From assembly GCA_005502915.1 (NCBI GenBank), contig SCMT01000024.1:1-64000 (forward strand): a stretch of 64,000 nucleotides of DNA, written 5' to 3'. Shown piece after piece: positions 17,417 through 27,281 of the stretch; the stretch's first letter is position 1, and every line of letters starts with the position of its first letter. Below the pieces are notes generated by a model. That model ran no database searches. It had not been told where the DNA came from and worked only from the letters and a program-made list of their open reading frames with translations. The translations under genes were made by a program, and so were the position numbers. Source of the stretch: Lysobacteraceae bacterium 2PB. GTDB lineage: Bacteria > Pseudomonadota > Gammaproteobacteria > Xanthomonadales > Xanthomonadaceae.

Positions 17417-18595
17417 TCAGTTCGTCGCGCTGGTCCTGACCGTCTCCGGCCACGGGAAGGACTGCTCGACAGCGCTGCCGCCCGAGGGCACCAGGCGCAC
17501 CGTGACGCGCAGCGGCTTGAAGCCTTCCGGCAGCATCACCTCGCCTTCGACCTGCTGGAAATACTTGAAGGAGTATTCCAGTCCCGGCGCGTTGTTCAGC
17601 TTGCGCAGGCCCGACCAGGCGAGCTTCTCCAAGCGATCATTGCGCGTCCCCTCGATGCCCAGGGTGAGCCGGCCGGTGTTCACCGCGCCGCGGTTGAGGT
17701 TCTGGGTGAGCGTGGCAGTGAAGTGCCAGACGTCGCCGCTCTGCAGGCGCATGTCCAGGTCATGCACGCTCAGGCCGCGCCGCTGGCCGGTGGCGCCGAC
17801 GAAGCGCTCGTAGAAGGCGATGTCGGCGCGCAGGCCGGCGATCTCCTCGTCGCGCTCGGCAAGGGTGCGCTCGAGGTCGCGGTTGGCCTCGCGGCTGATC
17901 TGGTCGGAGCGGCGCAGCGTCGACACCTCCTGGGTCAGCCGGTCGTTGCGCGCGCGCAGCGCGGAGGCGCTGCGGCTGTCCGCATCGGCGGAGAAGAAGG
18001 TCGTCCATGCGCCCCACAGCCCGAACCCCAGCGCGATCAGGAACACAGCCAGCGCGACGTAGACCCAATGGTGGCCGCCGGCATGCAGGTGCGGATCGAA
18101 CACGTGGCTTCCCCCGGATCGGCCGCCCGCCCCACCCGCCCGCGGGGCCTCGGCGCCGGGCGTCTCCGGCGCGGCGCCTTCGGTCGGCGGTGCATCGCCG
18201 GCATGGCCGCTGCCGTTCCAGTCGCCGCCGGAGGCGCCGACCACGGTCCAGGTGTCGTAGATCGAAGGAACCGGCGACGGCGGCGATGCCTGCGGCGCGT
18301 CGACGACGATCGGGGCGTCGAAGTCGATGCGGGCGTCGGACCGGATGTCCGGTGCCGGGATCGCAGCTTCGGTGGTGTCCGGGGCATCATCGGCGAGGGG
18401 TTCGACGGCCGGCGCCATGCGCTCGGCCTGTCCGCCTCGACGCTTGCGCCGCCGCTTGCCGGCCTTGCCGCGCGCCTGGCCAGCCGCTTCGCCGTCCGAC
18501 AAGGCACGGTCGAGCAGCGCGCGCACGGCGGGCGCGGCCTCGGGCGTATCGGCGGCCGGGGACGCCGGGCCGACGCTGTCGGGAGTCTCGGTCAT
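17417..18595 (-). CDS. DUF6776-family membrane protein
   Basis: A 392-aa protein with a long disordered, Ala/Pro-rich cytoplasmic N-terminus (about 1-175, including a very basic [10 protein letters not shown] stretch). One transmembrane segment (about 177-200) is followed by a coiled coil (about 205-255) and a C-terminal beta-rich domain. The TM/coiled-coil/beta layout and the erpA neighbour match DUF6776 proteins of Xanthomonadaceae. In relatives a bactofilin gene often sits between this and erpA; none is present here. TAGGA lies 7 nt before the ATG. Role unknown. Confidence 0.7.
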   Translation of the reverse strand: MTETPDSVGPASPAADTPEAAPAVRALLDRALSDGEAAGQARGKAGKRRRKRRGGQAERMAPAVEPLADDAPDTTEAAIPAPDIRSDARIDFDAPIVVDAPQASPPSPVPSIYDTWTVVGASGGDWNGSGHAGDAPPTEGAAPETPGAEAPRAGGAGGRSGGSHVFDPHLHAGGHHWVYVALAVFLIALGFGLWGAWTTFFSADADSRSASALRARNDRLTQEVSTLRRSDQISREANRDLERTLAERDEEIAGLRADIAFYERFVGATGQRRGLSVHDLDMRLQSGDVWHFTATLTQNLNRGAVNTGRLTLGIEGTRNDRLEKLAWSGLRKLNNAPGLEYSFKYFQQVEGEVMLPEGFKPLRVTVRLVPSGGSAVEQSFPWPETVRTSATN

Positions 18596-18798
18596 CCCGA
18601 CATCCTACCGTCTGTCCGCCGGCCGCTGGGTGACGGACGGCCGGATTGGCGGCATCGACCGGGTTCGCCCCCGGTGGGCGTGCGCCCGCTCGTCGTCGGC
18701 GGCTTCGGGTCTTAAGCGATCAGCCAGCTTCCTGACCGATACTGGGCCCGCTGCGGCCGCACCGGCCGCAGGCACGCCTTTTCCGGGGGAAACGCGTC

Positions 18799-19380
18799 AT
18801 GACCGAAGCCCATGTGTTCGTCATCGGCATCCTGCTGGCCTGGCTGGCCGGCGTGCGGGTCTATCTCACCGTCTTCGGCGTCGGCATCGCCGGGGCCATG
18901 GGCTGGCTGGACCTGCCCCCCGCGCTGGAAGCGACGACCTCGCCCTGGGTGCTCGGGACGTCCGGCGCGCTGGCCCTGGCCGAGTTCTTCGCGGACAAGA
19001 TTCCGGGCGTCGACACCGGCTGGGACCTGCTGCACACCCTCCTCCGCGTGCCCGCAGGCGCCTTCCTCGCCGCCGCCGCGATCTCGCCCGACGGTGAACT
19101 GGGCGCCGGCATGCTCGCCGCCGGCGCAGGCGCGGCGCTGGTCAGCCACACCCTGAAATCGGGCACCCGCGCCATGATCAACACCTCGCCGGAGCCGCTC
19201 AGCAACTGGACCGCCTCGGTCGCCGAGGACACCGCCGTGGTCGGCGGCCTGGCCCTGGCCTGGAGCTATCCGTGGATCGCGCTGGGCGTGGTCGTGCTGG
19301 TCGGCCTGAGCGTGGCGCTGGTGGTCTGGTGGGTCTGCCGCAAGGTGTATCGCGGGGTCTCGCGACTGCTCTCGACCTGA
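18799..19380 (+). CDS. DUF4126 membrane protein
   Basis: A 193-aa protein with hydrophobic segments at about 5-35, 50-65, 85-120 and 150-180. The features GVRVYLTVFGVG, FFADKIPGVDTGWDLLHT and GTRAMINTSPEPLSNW are those of the DUF4126 family. Function unknown; inner membrane. It is divergent from the DUF6776 gene with a 203-bp gap and is followed by the degenerate GGDEF-EAL gene. Confidence 0.85.
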   Translation: MTEAHVFVIGILLAWLAGVRVYLTVFGVGIAGAMGWLDLPPALEATTSPWVLGTSGALALAEFFADKIPGVDTGWDLLHTLLRVPAGAFLAAAAISPDGELGAGMLAAGAGAALVSHTLKSGTRAMINTSPEPLSNWTASVAEDTAVVGGLALAWSYPWIALGVVVLVGLSVALVVWWVCRKVYRGVSRLLST

Positions 19381-19493
19381 ACCCGGGCCGCGTGCAGCCG
19401 CCAGGGCATCCGGACGAACCGCATCCGACGCGGCGCAGCCGCTTCCCATCGCGGAGCGAACCCGCATAATGCGGAGATTCGCAGGGAGTCACG

Positions 19494-21356
19494 ATGTCTT
19501 TCGCAGCCAACGAGCGCCCGTCATCCGCTTCCGCCGCGCGCAGCGGCGCGCCAGCCCGCGCCGAGTATCCGCCGAGTGGCTACTGGCGTCGCTGGTGCGC
19601 GGATGCGCCGCCGCCGACCGAGGCCCAGGCCACCGTCCAGCCCGAAGTCGAAGCGGCGATCGCCGCACCGCCCAGGGTCGTGCCGGTCGAACAGGGCGAA
19701 CCGCCCTACCGCGTGCTGATCGTCGAGGACGACCGCAGCCAGGCACTGTTCGCGCAGGGCGTGCTGCGCGGCGCGGGCATGGAAGCGGAAGTGGTGCCGC
19801 TGGCCAGCGACACCATGTCGATGCTCGCCCGCCTGCAGCCCGACCTCGTGCTGATGGACCTGCACATGCCCGGCATGAGCGGCACCGAGCTGACCGCGCA
19901 GATCCGCAGCGACGTGGCATACGCGCACATCCCGGTGGTCTTCCTCACCGGCGACACCGATCCGGAAAGCCATCTGGAAGTGCTCGACAGCGGCGCCGAC
20001 GACTACCTCAGCAAGCCGGTGCGCCCGCGCCACCTGATCGCCGCCGTGCAGAACCGCGTCCGCCGCGCGCGCGCGCTCAAGCAGCAGCGCGAACAGGAAG
20101 TGCGCCGGCACCCGACCACGGGTCTGCTGACCCGCACCTTCATGCTGCAGCAGCTGACGCAGGCATTCCCGTCGCAGACTGTCGGCGCGGTGCACTTCGT
20201 CGTCATCGAGGGCACCTCGGCGCTGCGCGACCACTACGGCTACGCCGCGCTGGATGCCGTGCTGTCCGAAGCCGGCCGCCTGATCGGCGAGGTCTCCGGC
20301 GAGCGCCCTGCGGCGCGCCTCAACGACAACACCTTCGTCGTCTACTGGCCCGGCCTGCCGCCGGACCGCCACATGCTGTGGGCGCGCCAGCTGCGCGACA
20401 CCTTCACCGGCCGCCAGCTGCAGATCGGCACCGATACCCTGCGCCTGCGCGCCTGCGTCGGCTACGTCGACCTGGCGCACGGCTTCAGCGATGCCGGCGC
20501 CGCGCTGGCCGCCGCCGAAGAGGCGCTGCGCGCCGCGCGCAACGATCCCGTCGGCATCGCTGCCTACCGGCCGCCGTCCGAGGCGGTGTCCGAGCATGCC
20601 GCGAACCTGCTGTCGCAGCTGCAGGAAGCACTCAAGAACGAGCGCCTGGAGCTGGCCTTCCAGCCGATCGTCTCGGTGGTCGGCGGCGACCACGAGCAGT
20701 ACCAGACGCTCGTGCGCCTGCGCGATGGCAGCGGCCAGCTGCACACCGCCGCCGAGATCGTGCCGCTGGCCGAGCGTGCCGGGCTGGTGCACGAAATCGA
20801 CCGCCGGGTGATGAGCCGGGCGATCGCGATCCTCGGCGAGCAGCCGGTCGGCGGCAGGCGCGCGCGCCTGTTCGTGCCGCAGTCGGCGCGCAGCCTGGGC
20901 CAGGAGGGCTACGCGCACTGGCTGCTGGATTCGCTGAAGAAGCTCGACATCGCAGGCGAACTGCTGGTCGTCGACGTGCGCCTGAGCGAAGCCCAGCTGC
21001 ACTCGATGATCGTCCGCGAGTTCTGCCAGCAGATGATGGCCGCGGGCGTGCGCCTGTGCCTGAGCCAGTTCCAGTCCAACCCCGAAGCCGATGCCCTGCT
21101 CTCGCAGCTGCCGCTGAGCTACGTGCGCCTGTCGTCGCACTATGCGCACAAGATCGACCAGCAGGCCGTGCAGGACGAGATGAAGCTGCTGATCGAGCGC
21201 GCGCACCAGCTCGGCCTGCAGGTCATCGGCCAGCACGTCGAGGACCCGCAGACCGCCGCGACCCTCTGGCTGAGCGGGATCGACTTCATCCAGGGCGACC
21301 TGGTGCAGCGCGCCAACCAGTCCATGGATTTCGACTTCCAGCACTCGCTGCTGTAA
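19494..21356 (+). CDS. Response regulator with degenerate GGDEF and EAL domains
   Basis: A 620-aa protein. A receiver domain (about 72-195) has all key residues: acidic pair Glu78/Asp79-Asp80, phospho-acceptor Asp122 (LMDLHMPG), Thr152 and Lys174. The GGDEF-like domain (about 200-360) reads R-L-N-D-N-T-F where GGDEF is expected (near 277). The EAL-like domain (about 375-610) reads Y-Q-T-L-V-R at 403-408 instead of YEALLR, and the later metal-site loop (DDFG) is replaced by LSQFQ. It should therefore neither make nor cut c-di-GMP, and may bind it or act by protein contact (FimX/Filp-like, inferred). GGGAG lies 5 nt upstream of the ATG, and CATAAT lies at 19465-19470. The hybrid kinase gene follows 171 bp downstream. 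Confidence 0.88.
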   Translation: MSFAANERPSSASAARSGAPARAEYPPSGYWRRWCADAPPPTEAQATVQPEVEAAIAAPPRVVPVEQGEPPYRVLIVEDDRSQALFAQGVLRGAGMEAEVVPLASDTMSMLARLQPDLVLMDLHMPGMSGTELTAQIRSDVAYAHIPVVFLTGDTDPESHLEVLDSGADDYLSKPVRPRHLIAAVQNRVRRARALKQQREQEVRRHPTTGLLTRTFMLQQLTQAFPSQTVGAVHFVVIEGTSALRDHYGYAALDAVLSEAGRLIGEVSGERPAARLNDNTFVVYWPGLPPDRHMLWARQLRDTFTGRQLQIGTDTLRLRACVGYVDLAHGFSDAGAALAAAEEALRAARNDPVGIAAYRPPSEAVSEHAANLLSQLQEALKNERLELAFQPIVSVVGGDHEQYQTLVRLRDGSGQLHTAAEIVPLAERAGLVHEIDRRVMSRAIAILGEQPVGGRRARLFVPQSARSLGQEGYAHWLLDSLKKLDIAGELLVVDVRLSEAQLHSMIVREFCQQMMAAGVRLCLSQFQSNPEADALLSQLPLSYVRLSSHYAHKIDQQAVQDEMKLLIERAHQLGLQVIGQHVEDPQTAATLWLSGIDFIQGDLVQRANQSMDFDFQHSLL

Positions 21357-21527
21357 ACGCCAACCCGGCGGGACGCCGTCCCTGCGGGCCCCGTCGCTGG
21401 TCAAGCCGGGTCGGGCTGGGGCATCATCCCTTCTCCGGCGTGCCGATCCTGGCGCGCCGGGCCGGCGCGCCGCGGTCCAGGGGGGGGCTCGGCGTGGGAC
21501 TCCGTACGCAACGCAGGTACCCCGATC

Positions 21528-24371
21528 TTGAACGAGCCGAAACCCTCGCTGCTGATCTTCCGGTGGGTGGCCATCGCCACCGCCACGGGCGCGTTTCTCG
21601 CGCTGATCGCCGATGTCCTCAACGGCACCGACACCTTCCGGGTGACCAGTCTGGCCCTCGCCGCCGCGACCGCCGCCATCGTCGGCTACCTGGCCTATGC
21701 ATCGCGCAACTACGAGCGGCACATGCGCGAGGCTTCCGAAATCGCCGAGCGCAACGAAGCAGAGCGCAGCGAGCTGCAGCTCGAACTGCAGCGCCGCAAC
21801 CAGCTGGAACAGCAGCTGCGCCAGGCCAAGCAGGACGCCGAATCGGCAGTGATGGCCAAGGGCGAATTCCTGGCCACGATGAGCCATGAGATCCGTACCC
21901 CGCTCAACGGCATCATCCCGATGCTGGACCTGCTGATGAGCAACCGCCTGGCCGTCGACCAGGCCGAGATGGTGCATACCGCCTATCTCTCCGCCCAGCA
22001 GATGCTGCGCATCGTCGACGACATCCTCGACTACTCCAAGCTCGAAGCCTCCAAGCTCCAGCTCGAATCCACCACCTTCAACCTGCGCGAGACCCTGGAG
22101 TCGGTCATCCAGCTGATGGAGCGTCCGGCCCAGGGCAAGGGCCTGCGCCTGACCCTGCAGATCGATCCCTCGGTGCGCCTGCCGGTACGCGGCGACTCGG
22201 TGCGCCTGCGCCAGGTGCTGACCAACCTGATCAGCAATGCGGTGAAATTCACCGAGCGCGGCAGCGTCAGCCTGAGCGTGCGCAAGATCGGCGAGACCAG
22301 CGCGCAGCACCAGCTGCGCTTCGAGGTCCGCGACACCGGCATCGGCATCCCGCTGGCCGCGCAGGAGCGCCTGTTCCAGGCCTTCAGCCAGGCCGACGCG
22401 TCCACTACGCGCCTGTACGGCGGCACCGGCCTGGGCCTGGCGATCTCCAAGCGCATCGTCGACCTGATGGGCGGCCGCATCGGCGTGGAATCCGACGCAG
22501 GCCAGGGCGCGCTGTTCTGGTTCGAAGTTCCGATGCTCAAGGTGCAGGGCGACATCATCGCCCACAAGCCCGTGGAGAACACCGGCGGCCGCGTGCTGCT
22601 GCTCACCGGCGACCAGCGCCTGCGCCTGCGCCTGAGCATGCTCCTGCCGAACTGGGGCCTGCGCATCACCACGGTCGAAACCACCCAGGAGGCACTGGAA
22701 CGCCTGCGCTCGGCCGCCAACCAGGGCGGCGAATGGGTCTACACCGCGGTGATCGCCGACCTCGCCAGCGTGCGCAGCACCGCCGTCGCGCTGCAGCGCA
22801 ATCTCGAACGCCAGAACACCTACGGCCAGGTCCGGCTGATCGGCCTGCTCGGCGACGAACCGGCGCCCGAAGAACTGCTGATGAGCGCGACCCTGCTGCA
22901 GCGGCACTCGCCCGATGCCGACCTGCGCGCCGCGCTGCTGGGCACGATCGATACCGCGCCGCAGCCGACGGTCGGCGAATTCGCGCTCGAGACGCCGCTC
23001 GGCGGCGCCCCCGAGCCGGGCCACGACGGCATCGCCGCCTCGCCGGTCGCCGCAGCCGTCGAGGCCGCGCCGCCGACACCGGCCGAACCCGAACCGGCGC
23101 GCCCGATGCGCGTGCTGCTGGTCGAGGACAATCCGGTCAACCTGATGGTCGGCCAGCGCCTGCTCAGCGTGCTCGGCACCCACTGCGACAGCGCCACCAA
23201 CGGCGAAGCCGCGCTGCTGCGGATGTCCGCATCGCGCTACGACCTGGTGCTGATGGACTGCCAGATGCCGGTGATGGACGGCTACACCGCCACCCGCCGC
23301 TGGCGCGAGCATGAAGCCGTGACCGGCGGCCGGCGTCTGCCGATCGTGGCGATGACCGCGAACGCGATGGCCGGCGACCGCCAGAAGTGCCTGGACGCCG
23401 GCATGGACGACTACCTGGCCAAGCCGGTGACCCGCGGCGAACTCGAACGCTGCCTGTTCCACTGGCACCAGATCTCGTCCCAGCACCCGGCAGAGCACGC
23501 GGCACCGGCCACGCCCGAACCGGCGTCGGCAGAGGAGCCTGCGGCAGCGCTCGCACCGGTCGCGGTGCCCGTCGCGCCGGAACCGGCCCCAGCTCTGGCC
23601 GCCACGCCGGCTCCGGCTCCGGTTCCAACTCCGGCGCCTCCGCCCGCTCCAGCACCCGCGCCGGCATCGATCCAGCCACCCGCTCCCGTCGCGGCGCCGC
23701 TGCAGACGCCCGTGCCGGTCGCATCACAGCCGGCCGCACCGCAGCCTGCGGCTCCGCCTGCCCGGCCTTCGCTGACGCCGCGCCCCGTGCCCGCCGCACC
23801 GCCGGCGGCCATCACGCCGGCGCCCGTCGTGCCGCCATCGCCCCCCGCCATTCCCGCTGCGCCCGCACCGATCGTCGCACCGCCGCCGGCCGCGCCGGCC
23901 ACGGCATCATCGCCCGACGCCACGCTCCAGGCGGCGGCCACCCGCTCGCACCTGCCGACCAATCCTTTCGTGAACACCACGCCCCCCGCCAAGCCCGCCG
24001 CCACGCCGGCCGAACCGCCCGCCCCGGTCCTCGACGCGTCGGTGCTCGACGAACTGCGCAGCATCCTCGGCGGCGAAGTCGATCGCCTGATCGAGGTTTT
24101 CCTCGACGACACGCCGACGATCATCGCCGCGCTGGAAACCGCCGCTGCAGGCCCGGACATGGAAGGCCTGCGCAACGCCGCGCACACGCTCAAGTCGTCC
24201 AGCGCCAACCTCGGCGCGATGTCGCTGTCCAACGCCGCCAAGCGCGTCGAACTCGGCGCGCGCATGGGCACGCTGGAACGCCCGGCCGTGGCGGTGGCGA
24301 TGATCGCCAACGAGTTCGCCCGCGCCCGCGCGGCGCTGCGCGCGAGCATGTCGCAGGCGTCCACGGGCTGA
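21528..24371 (+). CDS. Hybrid histidine kinase (HisKA-HATPase-REC-REC-Hpt)
   Basis: A 947-aa sensor. Two transmembrane segments (about 11-31 and 38-58) have almost no periplasmic loop. They are followed by a coiled coil (60-110), HisKA with His120 (MSHEIRTPLNG), HATPase (DTGIGIP, GGTGLGLAIS), a degenerate receiver (about 340-480), a canonical receiver with Asp577 (LMDCQMPVMDG), a Pro/Ala-rich linker of roughly 170 aa, and an Hpt domain with His886 (AAHTLKSSSANLG). This is a complete phosphorelay. The small periplasmic part suggests sensing in the membrane or cytoplasm. The first codon is TTG (21528), with only AGGT as a weak ribosome site. Plausible partner of the adjacent receiver/GGDEF/EAL protein. 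Confidence 0.92.
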   Translation: MNEPKPSLLIFRWVAIATATGAFLALIADVLNGTDTFRVTSLALAAATAAIVGYLAYASRNYERHMREASEIAERNEAERSELQLELQRRNQLEQQLRQAKQDAESAVMAKGEFLATMSHEIRTPLNGIIPMLDLLMSNRLAVDQAEMVHTAYLSAQQMLRIVDDILDYSKLEASKLQLESTTFNLRETLESVIQLMERPAQGKGLRLTLQIDPSVRLPVRGDSVRLRQVLTNLISNAVKFTERGSVSLSVRKIGETSAQHQLRFEVRDTGIGIPLAAQERLFQAFSQADASTTRLYGGTGLGLAISKRIVDLMGGRIGVESDAGQGALFWFEVPMLKVQGDIIAHKPVENTGGRVLLLTGDQRLRLRLSMLLPNWGLRITTVETTQEALERLRSAANQGGEWVYTAVIADLASVRSTAVALQRNLERQNTYGQVRLIGLLGDEPAPEELLMSATLLQRHSPDADLRAALLGTIDTAPQPTVGEFALETPLGGAPEPGHDGIAASPVAAAVEAAPPTPAEPEPARPMRVLLVEDNPVNLMVGQRLLSVLGTHCDSATNGEAALLRMSASRYDLVLMDCQMPVMDGYTATRRWREHEAVTGGRRLPIVAMTANAMAGDRQKCLDAGMDDYLAKPVTRGELERCLFHWHQISSQHPAEHAAPATPEPASAEEPAAALAPVAVPVAPEPAPALAATPAPAPVPTPAPPPAPAPAPASIQPPAPVAAPLQTPVPVASQPAAPQPAAPPARPSLTPRPVPAAPPAAITPAPVVPPSPPAIPAAPAPIVAPPPAAPATASSPDATLQAAATRSHLPTNPFVNTTPPAKPAATPAEPPAPVLDASVLDELRSILGGEVDRLIEVFLDDTPTIIAALETAAAGPDMEGLRNAAHTLKSSSANLGAMSLSNAAKRVELGARMGTLERPAVAVAMIANEFARARAALRASMSQASTG

Positions 24372-24393
24372 CGCCGGCCGGGATGCGCCCACG

Positions 24394-24421
24394 AAAAAGG
24401 CGACCTCGCGGTCGCCTTTTT
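24394..24421. terminator. Bidirectional terminator between the hybrid kinase and bfr
   Basis: Perfect 12-bp stem (24394-24405 with 24410-24421) and TCGC loop, with A-run on one side and T-run on the other, serving two convergent genes. Confidence 0.93.
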
Positions 24422-24456
24422 CTTTGCTTCCTTCGCCGGGGCGATGAATCGCGCGA

Positions 24457-24927
24457 TCAGCTCTCGATCTTGGTCAGCAGGTAGTTCTGCTCGCCCAGGC
24501 GCTCGATCAGCGACAGCTGGGTCTCGATCCAGTCGATGTGCTCTTCCTCGGAATCCAGGATGTCGGCGAACAGCTGGCGGCTGACGTAATCGCCGACCTG
24601 CTCGCAGTGCGCGATGGCTTCGCGCAGCAGCGGCACCGCTTCGTATTCCAGCGCCAGGTCGCATTCCAGCAGTTCCTTCGGGTTCTCGCCGATGCGCAGC
24701 TTGCCCAGCGCCTGGAAGTTCGGCAGGCCGTCGAGGAAGAGGATGCGATCAGACAGCTTGTCGGCGTGCTTCATCTCGTCGATCGACTCGTGGTACTCGT
24801 GCTCGGCCAGTTCCTTCAGGCCCCAGTTCTTCAGCATCTTCGCGTGAAGGAAATACTGGTTGATCGCGGTCAGCTCGTTGAAGAGCGCCTTGTTGAGGAA
24901 TTCGATGGTCTTGGGGTTGCCCTTCAT
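24457..24927 (-). CDS. bfr: Bacterioferritin
   Basis: Iron-storage 24-mer subunit of 156 aa. The haem ligand Met52 is conserved ([12 protein letters not shown]), as are ferroxidase-site residues Glu18, Glu51, His54 and the C-terminal EEEHIDW motif. Start at 24927 gives the typical MKG N-terminus and is preceded by GGAGG at 6 nt. The bacterioferritin-associated ferredoxin gene lies 113 bp upstream on the same strand, giving a store-and-release pair. Confidence 0.96.
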   Translation of the reverse strand: MKGNPKTIEFLNKALFNELTAINQYFLHAKMLKNWGLKELAEHEYHESIDEMKHADKLSDRILFLDGLPNFQALGKLRIGENPKELLECDLALEYEAVPLLREAIAHCEQVGDYVSRQLFADILDSEEEHIDWIETQLSLIERLGEQNYLLTKIES

Positions 24928-25040
24928 GTCCGGCCTCCGTTGCAAACAGGCCGGTACTGTAGCCGCGATCGGGAAACGATGAAGGAATGCGAATCGTGTG
25001 CGATTGCGCGAGTACCCGCGTGGCGCACCGCTCGGGAGGA

Positions 25041-25238
25041 TCAGGCCGCGTTGGCGACCGCAGCGGCCTCGGCGGTGCCGTGCACTTCGTCCAGGATGCC
25101 GGTGGCCATGCAGACGCAGCTGCCGCAGCCCGCGCCGCAGCCGGTGCGCATCGTCAGCTCCGCCATGGTGCGGCAGCCGTTATGCGCGGTCTGGCGGATC
25201 TCGCGTTCGGTGACACCGTTGCAGAGGCAGACGTACAT
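25041..25238 (-). CDS. bfd: Bacterioferritin-associated ferredoxin
   Basis: A 65-aa [2Fe-2S] protein that reduces the haem of bacterioferritin to mobilise iron. Cys4, Cys6, Cys38 and Cys41 coincide exactly with the E. coli Bfd ligands; an extra Cys34 is present. The tail is Ala-rich. A good Fur box lies 47 bp upstream of the start, fitting induction under iron starvation. Neighbours are bfr (downstream) and rppH (upstream, same strand). No classical ribosome site is obvious before the ATG. Confidence 0.93.
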   Translation of the reverse strand: MYVCLCNGVTEREIRQTAHNGCRTMAELTMRTGCGAGCGSCVCMATGILDEVHGTAEAAAVANAA

Positions 25239-25284
25239 GGCAGGAGGACCGGTCCGGTGGGAACGGTTCTCATTTCGCCACGGA

Positions 25285-25299
25285 TGAGAATGATTGTCA
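25285..25299. promoter_or_regulatory. Fur box upstream of bfd
   Basis: TGAGAATGATTGTCA matches the TGATAAT-n-ATTATCA 7-1-7 Fur consensus at 12 of 14 arm positions. It overlaps the rppH stop codon and precedes bfd. A second weaker half-site (TTCTCATTT) lies just downstream toward bfd. Confidence 0.75.
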
Positions 25300-25944
25300 A
25301 TTCTGACCGGATTCGGAGCCATTGCCCGTTCCGACCCCGGCCGACGGCCCCGATCCCATACCCGCCCCGGGGCTGCCGGTGCCGCGTGGGCCCGGCGGCC
25401 GGCGACGACCACCGAAGCGCGACCAGCGCCGGGGCTCCAGGCTCATCGGCGGGATCGCCTGGGCGCCGGCCACCTGCCGGGCGAAGGGCGCCAGATGGCG
25501 GAGGGCGTCGGCATAGACCGATCGCTTGAAGTTGACCACGTGCTCCAGCGGGTACCAGAAGTCCACCCAGCGCCAGTGGTCGAATTCCGGGGAGTCGGTC
25601 AGGTCCAGCTTGAGGTCGCTCTCCTCGCCGGTGAAACGCAGCAGGAACCAGACCTGCTTCTGGCCGATGCAGACCATGCGCTCGTGCCGGCGCACGGCCC
25701 GCGGCGGCAGGCGATAGCGGAGCCAGCCCGGCGTCGAGCCCAGCACGTCGACATGCTCCGGCAGCAGCCCGGTCTCCTCGCGCAGCTCGCGGTACATCGC
25801 CTCGGTGGGCGTCTCGTCGCTGTTCATCCCGCCCTGCGGGAACTGCCATCCGTCGCGGCGGATACGGCGCGCCCAGAACACCCGGCCATCCGGGTGCATG
25901 AGGACTATCGCGACATTCGGTCGATAACCGTCCGGATCGATCAC
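25297..25944 (-). CDS. rppH: RNA pyrophosphohydrolase
   Basis: Removes pyrophosphate from 5' triphosphorylated mRNA to trigger decay. The length is 215 aa. The start is taken as GTG at 25944, giving the family-typical (M)[15 protein letters not shown]-terminus with AGGAG 8 nt upstream; the longer ATG frame lacks support. [12 protein letters not shown] opens the Nudix box, ending RELREETGL. The C-terminal 55 residues are a Gly/Pro/Ser/Arg-rich tail, longer than in E. coli and probably disordered. Confidence 0.93.
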   Translation of the reverse strand: MIDPDGYRPNVAIVLMHPDGRVFWARRIRRDGWQFPQGGMNSDETPTEAMYRELREETGLLPEHVDVLGSTPGWLRYRLPPRAVRRHERMVCIGQKQVWFLLRFTGEESDLKLDLTDSPEFDHWRWVDFWYPLEHVVNFKRSVYADALRHLAPFARQVAGAQAIPPMSLEPRRWSRFGGRRRPPGPRGTGSPGAGMGSGPSAGVGTGNGSESGQN

Positions 25945-26062
25945 GATGCGGACTCCTGCTCTGTTGGCCACGAGGGCCGCTGGGATCGACTCTGCCACGG
26001 CTTTCCGGCGACGACAAGCCGAGGCCGGTCGTCATCGTTCAGGTGCGCACCCCAGCCCGGAT

Positions 26063-27277
26063 TCAGCCCGGCAGCGTGTCCGCAGGCACCCGCACCGCGC
26101 CTTCCATCAGCACCCGGGCGCTGCGGCTCATCACCGCCTTGCGCACCACCCACTGGCCGTCGACCTGCACGGCCTCCGCGCCCACACGCAGCGTCCCCGA
26201 GGGATGCCCGAAGCGCACCGCCGTGCGCGCGCCGCCGCCGGCCGCGTCGCTGACCAGGGTGCCGGGGATCGCCGCGGCGGTGCCGATCGCCACCGCCGCC
26301 GTGCCCATCATCGCGTGGTGCAGCTTGCCCATCGACAGCGCGCGCACCAGCAGGTCGATCTCGCCCGCCGCGATGCGCTTGCCGCTGGAGGCGGTGTAGT
26401 CGGCCGGCGGCGCGACGAAGGCGACCTTGGGCGTGTGCTGGCGCTTCGGCGCCTCGGACACGTCGCGGATCAGCCCCATGCGCACCGCGCCGTGGGCGCG
26501 GATCGCCTCGAACATCGCCAGCTCGTCGGGATTGCCGTTGATCGCATCCTGCAGCTCGGTGCCGGTGTAGCCGATGTCGACGGCGTTGACGAACACGGTC
26601 GGGATGCCGGCGTTGATCATCGTCACCTTCAGCGTGCCGACACCCGGCACGTCGAGATCGTCGACGAGGTTGCCGGTGGGGAACATCGATCCTCCGCCCT
26701 CGCCTTCGCCCTCGTCCGCCGGATCGATGAACTCCAGCACGATTTCCGCCGCCGGGAAGGTCACGCCGTCCAGCTCGAAATCGCCGGTCTCCTGCACCTC
26801 GCCGTTCGCGATCGGCACGTGGCAGACGATGGTCTTGCCGATGTTCGCCTGCCACACCCGCACCGGGAACGTGCCGTTCTCCGGCAGCCGCGCCCTGTCG
26901 ATGAACCCGTTCGCGATCGCGAACGGCCCCACCGCGGTCGAGAGGTTGCCGCAGTTGCCGCTCCAGTCCACGAACGCGGTGTCGATCGAGATCTGACCGT
27001 ACAGATAGTCGACATCATGGTCCGGCTGTGTGCTCTTCGAGATGATCACGCACTTGCTCGTGCTCGACGTCGCCCCGCCCATCCCGTCGGTGTGCTTCGC
27101 GTAGGGATCGGGGCTGCCGATCACGCGCATCAGCAGCGCATCGCGCGCCGCGCCCGGCACCTGCGCCGCCTCGGGTAGATCGTCCAGACGGAAGAACACA
27201 CCCTTCGACGTGCCACCGCGCAGGTAGGTGGCGGGGATTCTCAGTTGAGGCGCGTGAATCTGCGGACGATGGGTCAT
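26063..27277 (-). CDS. prpF: 2-methylaconitate cis-trans isomerase
   Basis: Works with AcnD in the AcnD/PrpF branch of the methylcitrate cycle of propionate breakdown, isomerising the AcnD product so that it can be hydrated to 2-methylisocitrate. It is 404 aa with the family start (IPATYLRGGTSKGVFF) and SGNCGNLS and GGGSMFPTG motifs. The diaminopimelate-epimerase-like fold is expected. Normally next to acnD, it is here separated from it by about 8.3 kb of restriction-modification genes. It starts 4 bp after the DUF6933-like gene and lacks a clear ribosome site. Confidence 0.94.
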   Translation of the reverse strand: MTHRPQIHAPQLRIPATYLRGGTSKGVFFRLDDLPEAAQVPGAARDALLMRVIGSPDPYAKHTDGMGGATSSTSKCVIISKSTQPDHDVDYLYGQISIDTAFVDWSGNCGNLSTAVGPFAIANGFIDRARLPENGTFPVRVWQANIGKTIVCHVPIANGEVQETGDFELDGVTFPAAEIVLEFIDPADEGEGEGGGSMFPTGNLVDDLDVPGVGTLKVTMINAGIPTVFVNAVDIGYTGTELQDAINGNPDELAMFEAIRAHGAVRMGLIRDVSEAPKRQHTPKVAFVAPPADYTASSGKRIAAGEIDLLVRALSMGKLHHAMMGTAAVAIGTAAAIPGTLVSDAAGGGARTAVRFGHPSGTLRVGAEAVQVDGQWVVRKAVMSRSARVLMEGAVRVPADTLPG

Positions 27278-27281
27278 GGCG

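Noticed and set aside
19521-23498. A 1325-codon open frame antisense to the two signalling genes
   Set aside because: Mirror frame produced by high GC at third codon positions. Its translation has no family motif, whereas the plus strand has complete REC, HisKA and HATPase signatures.
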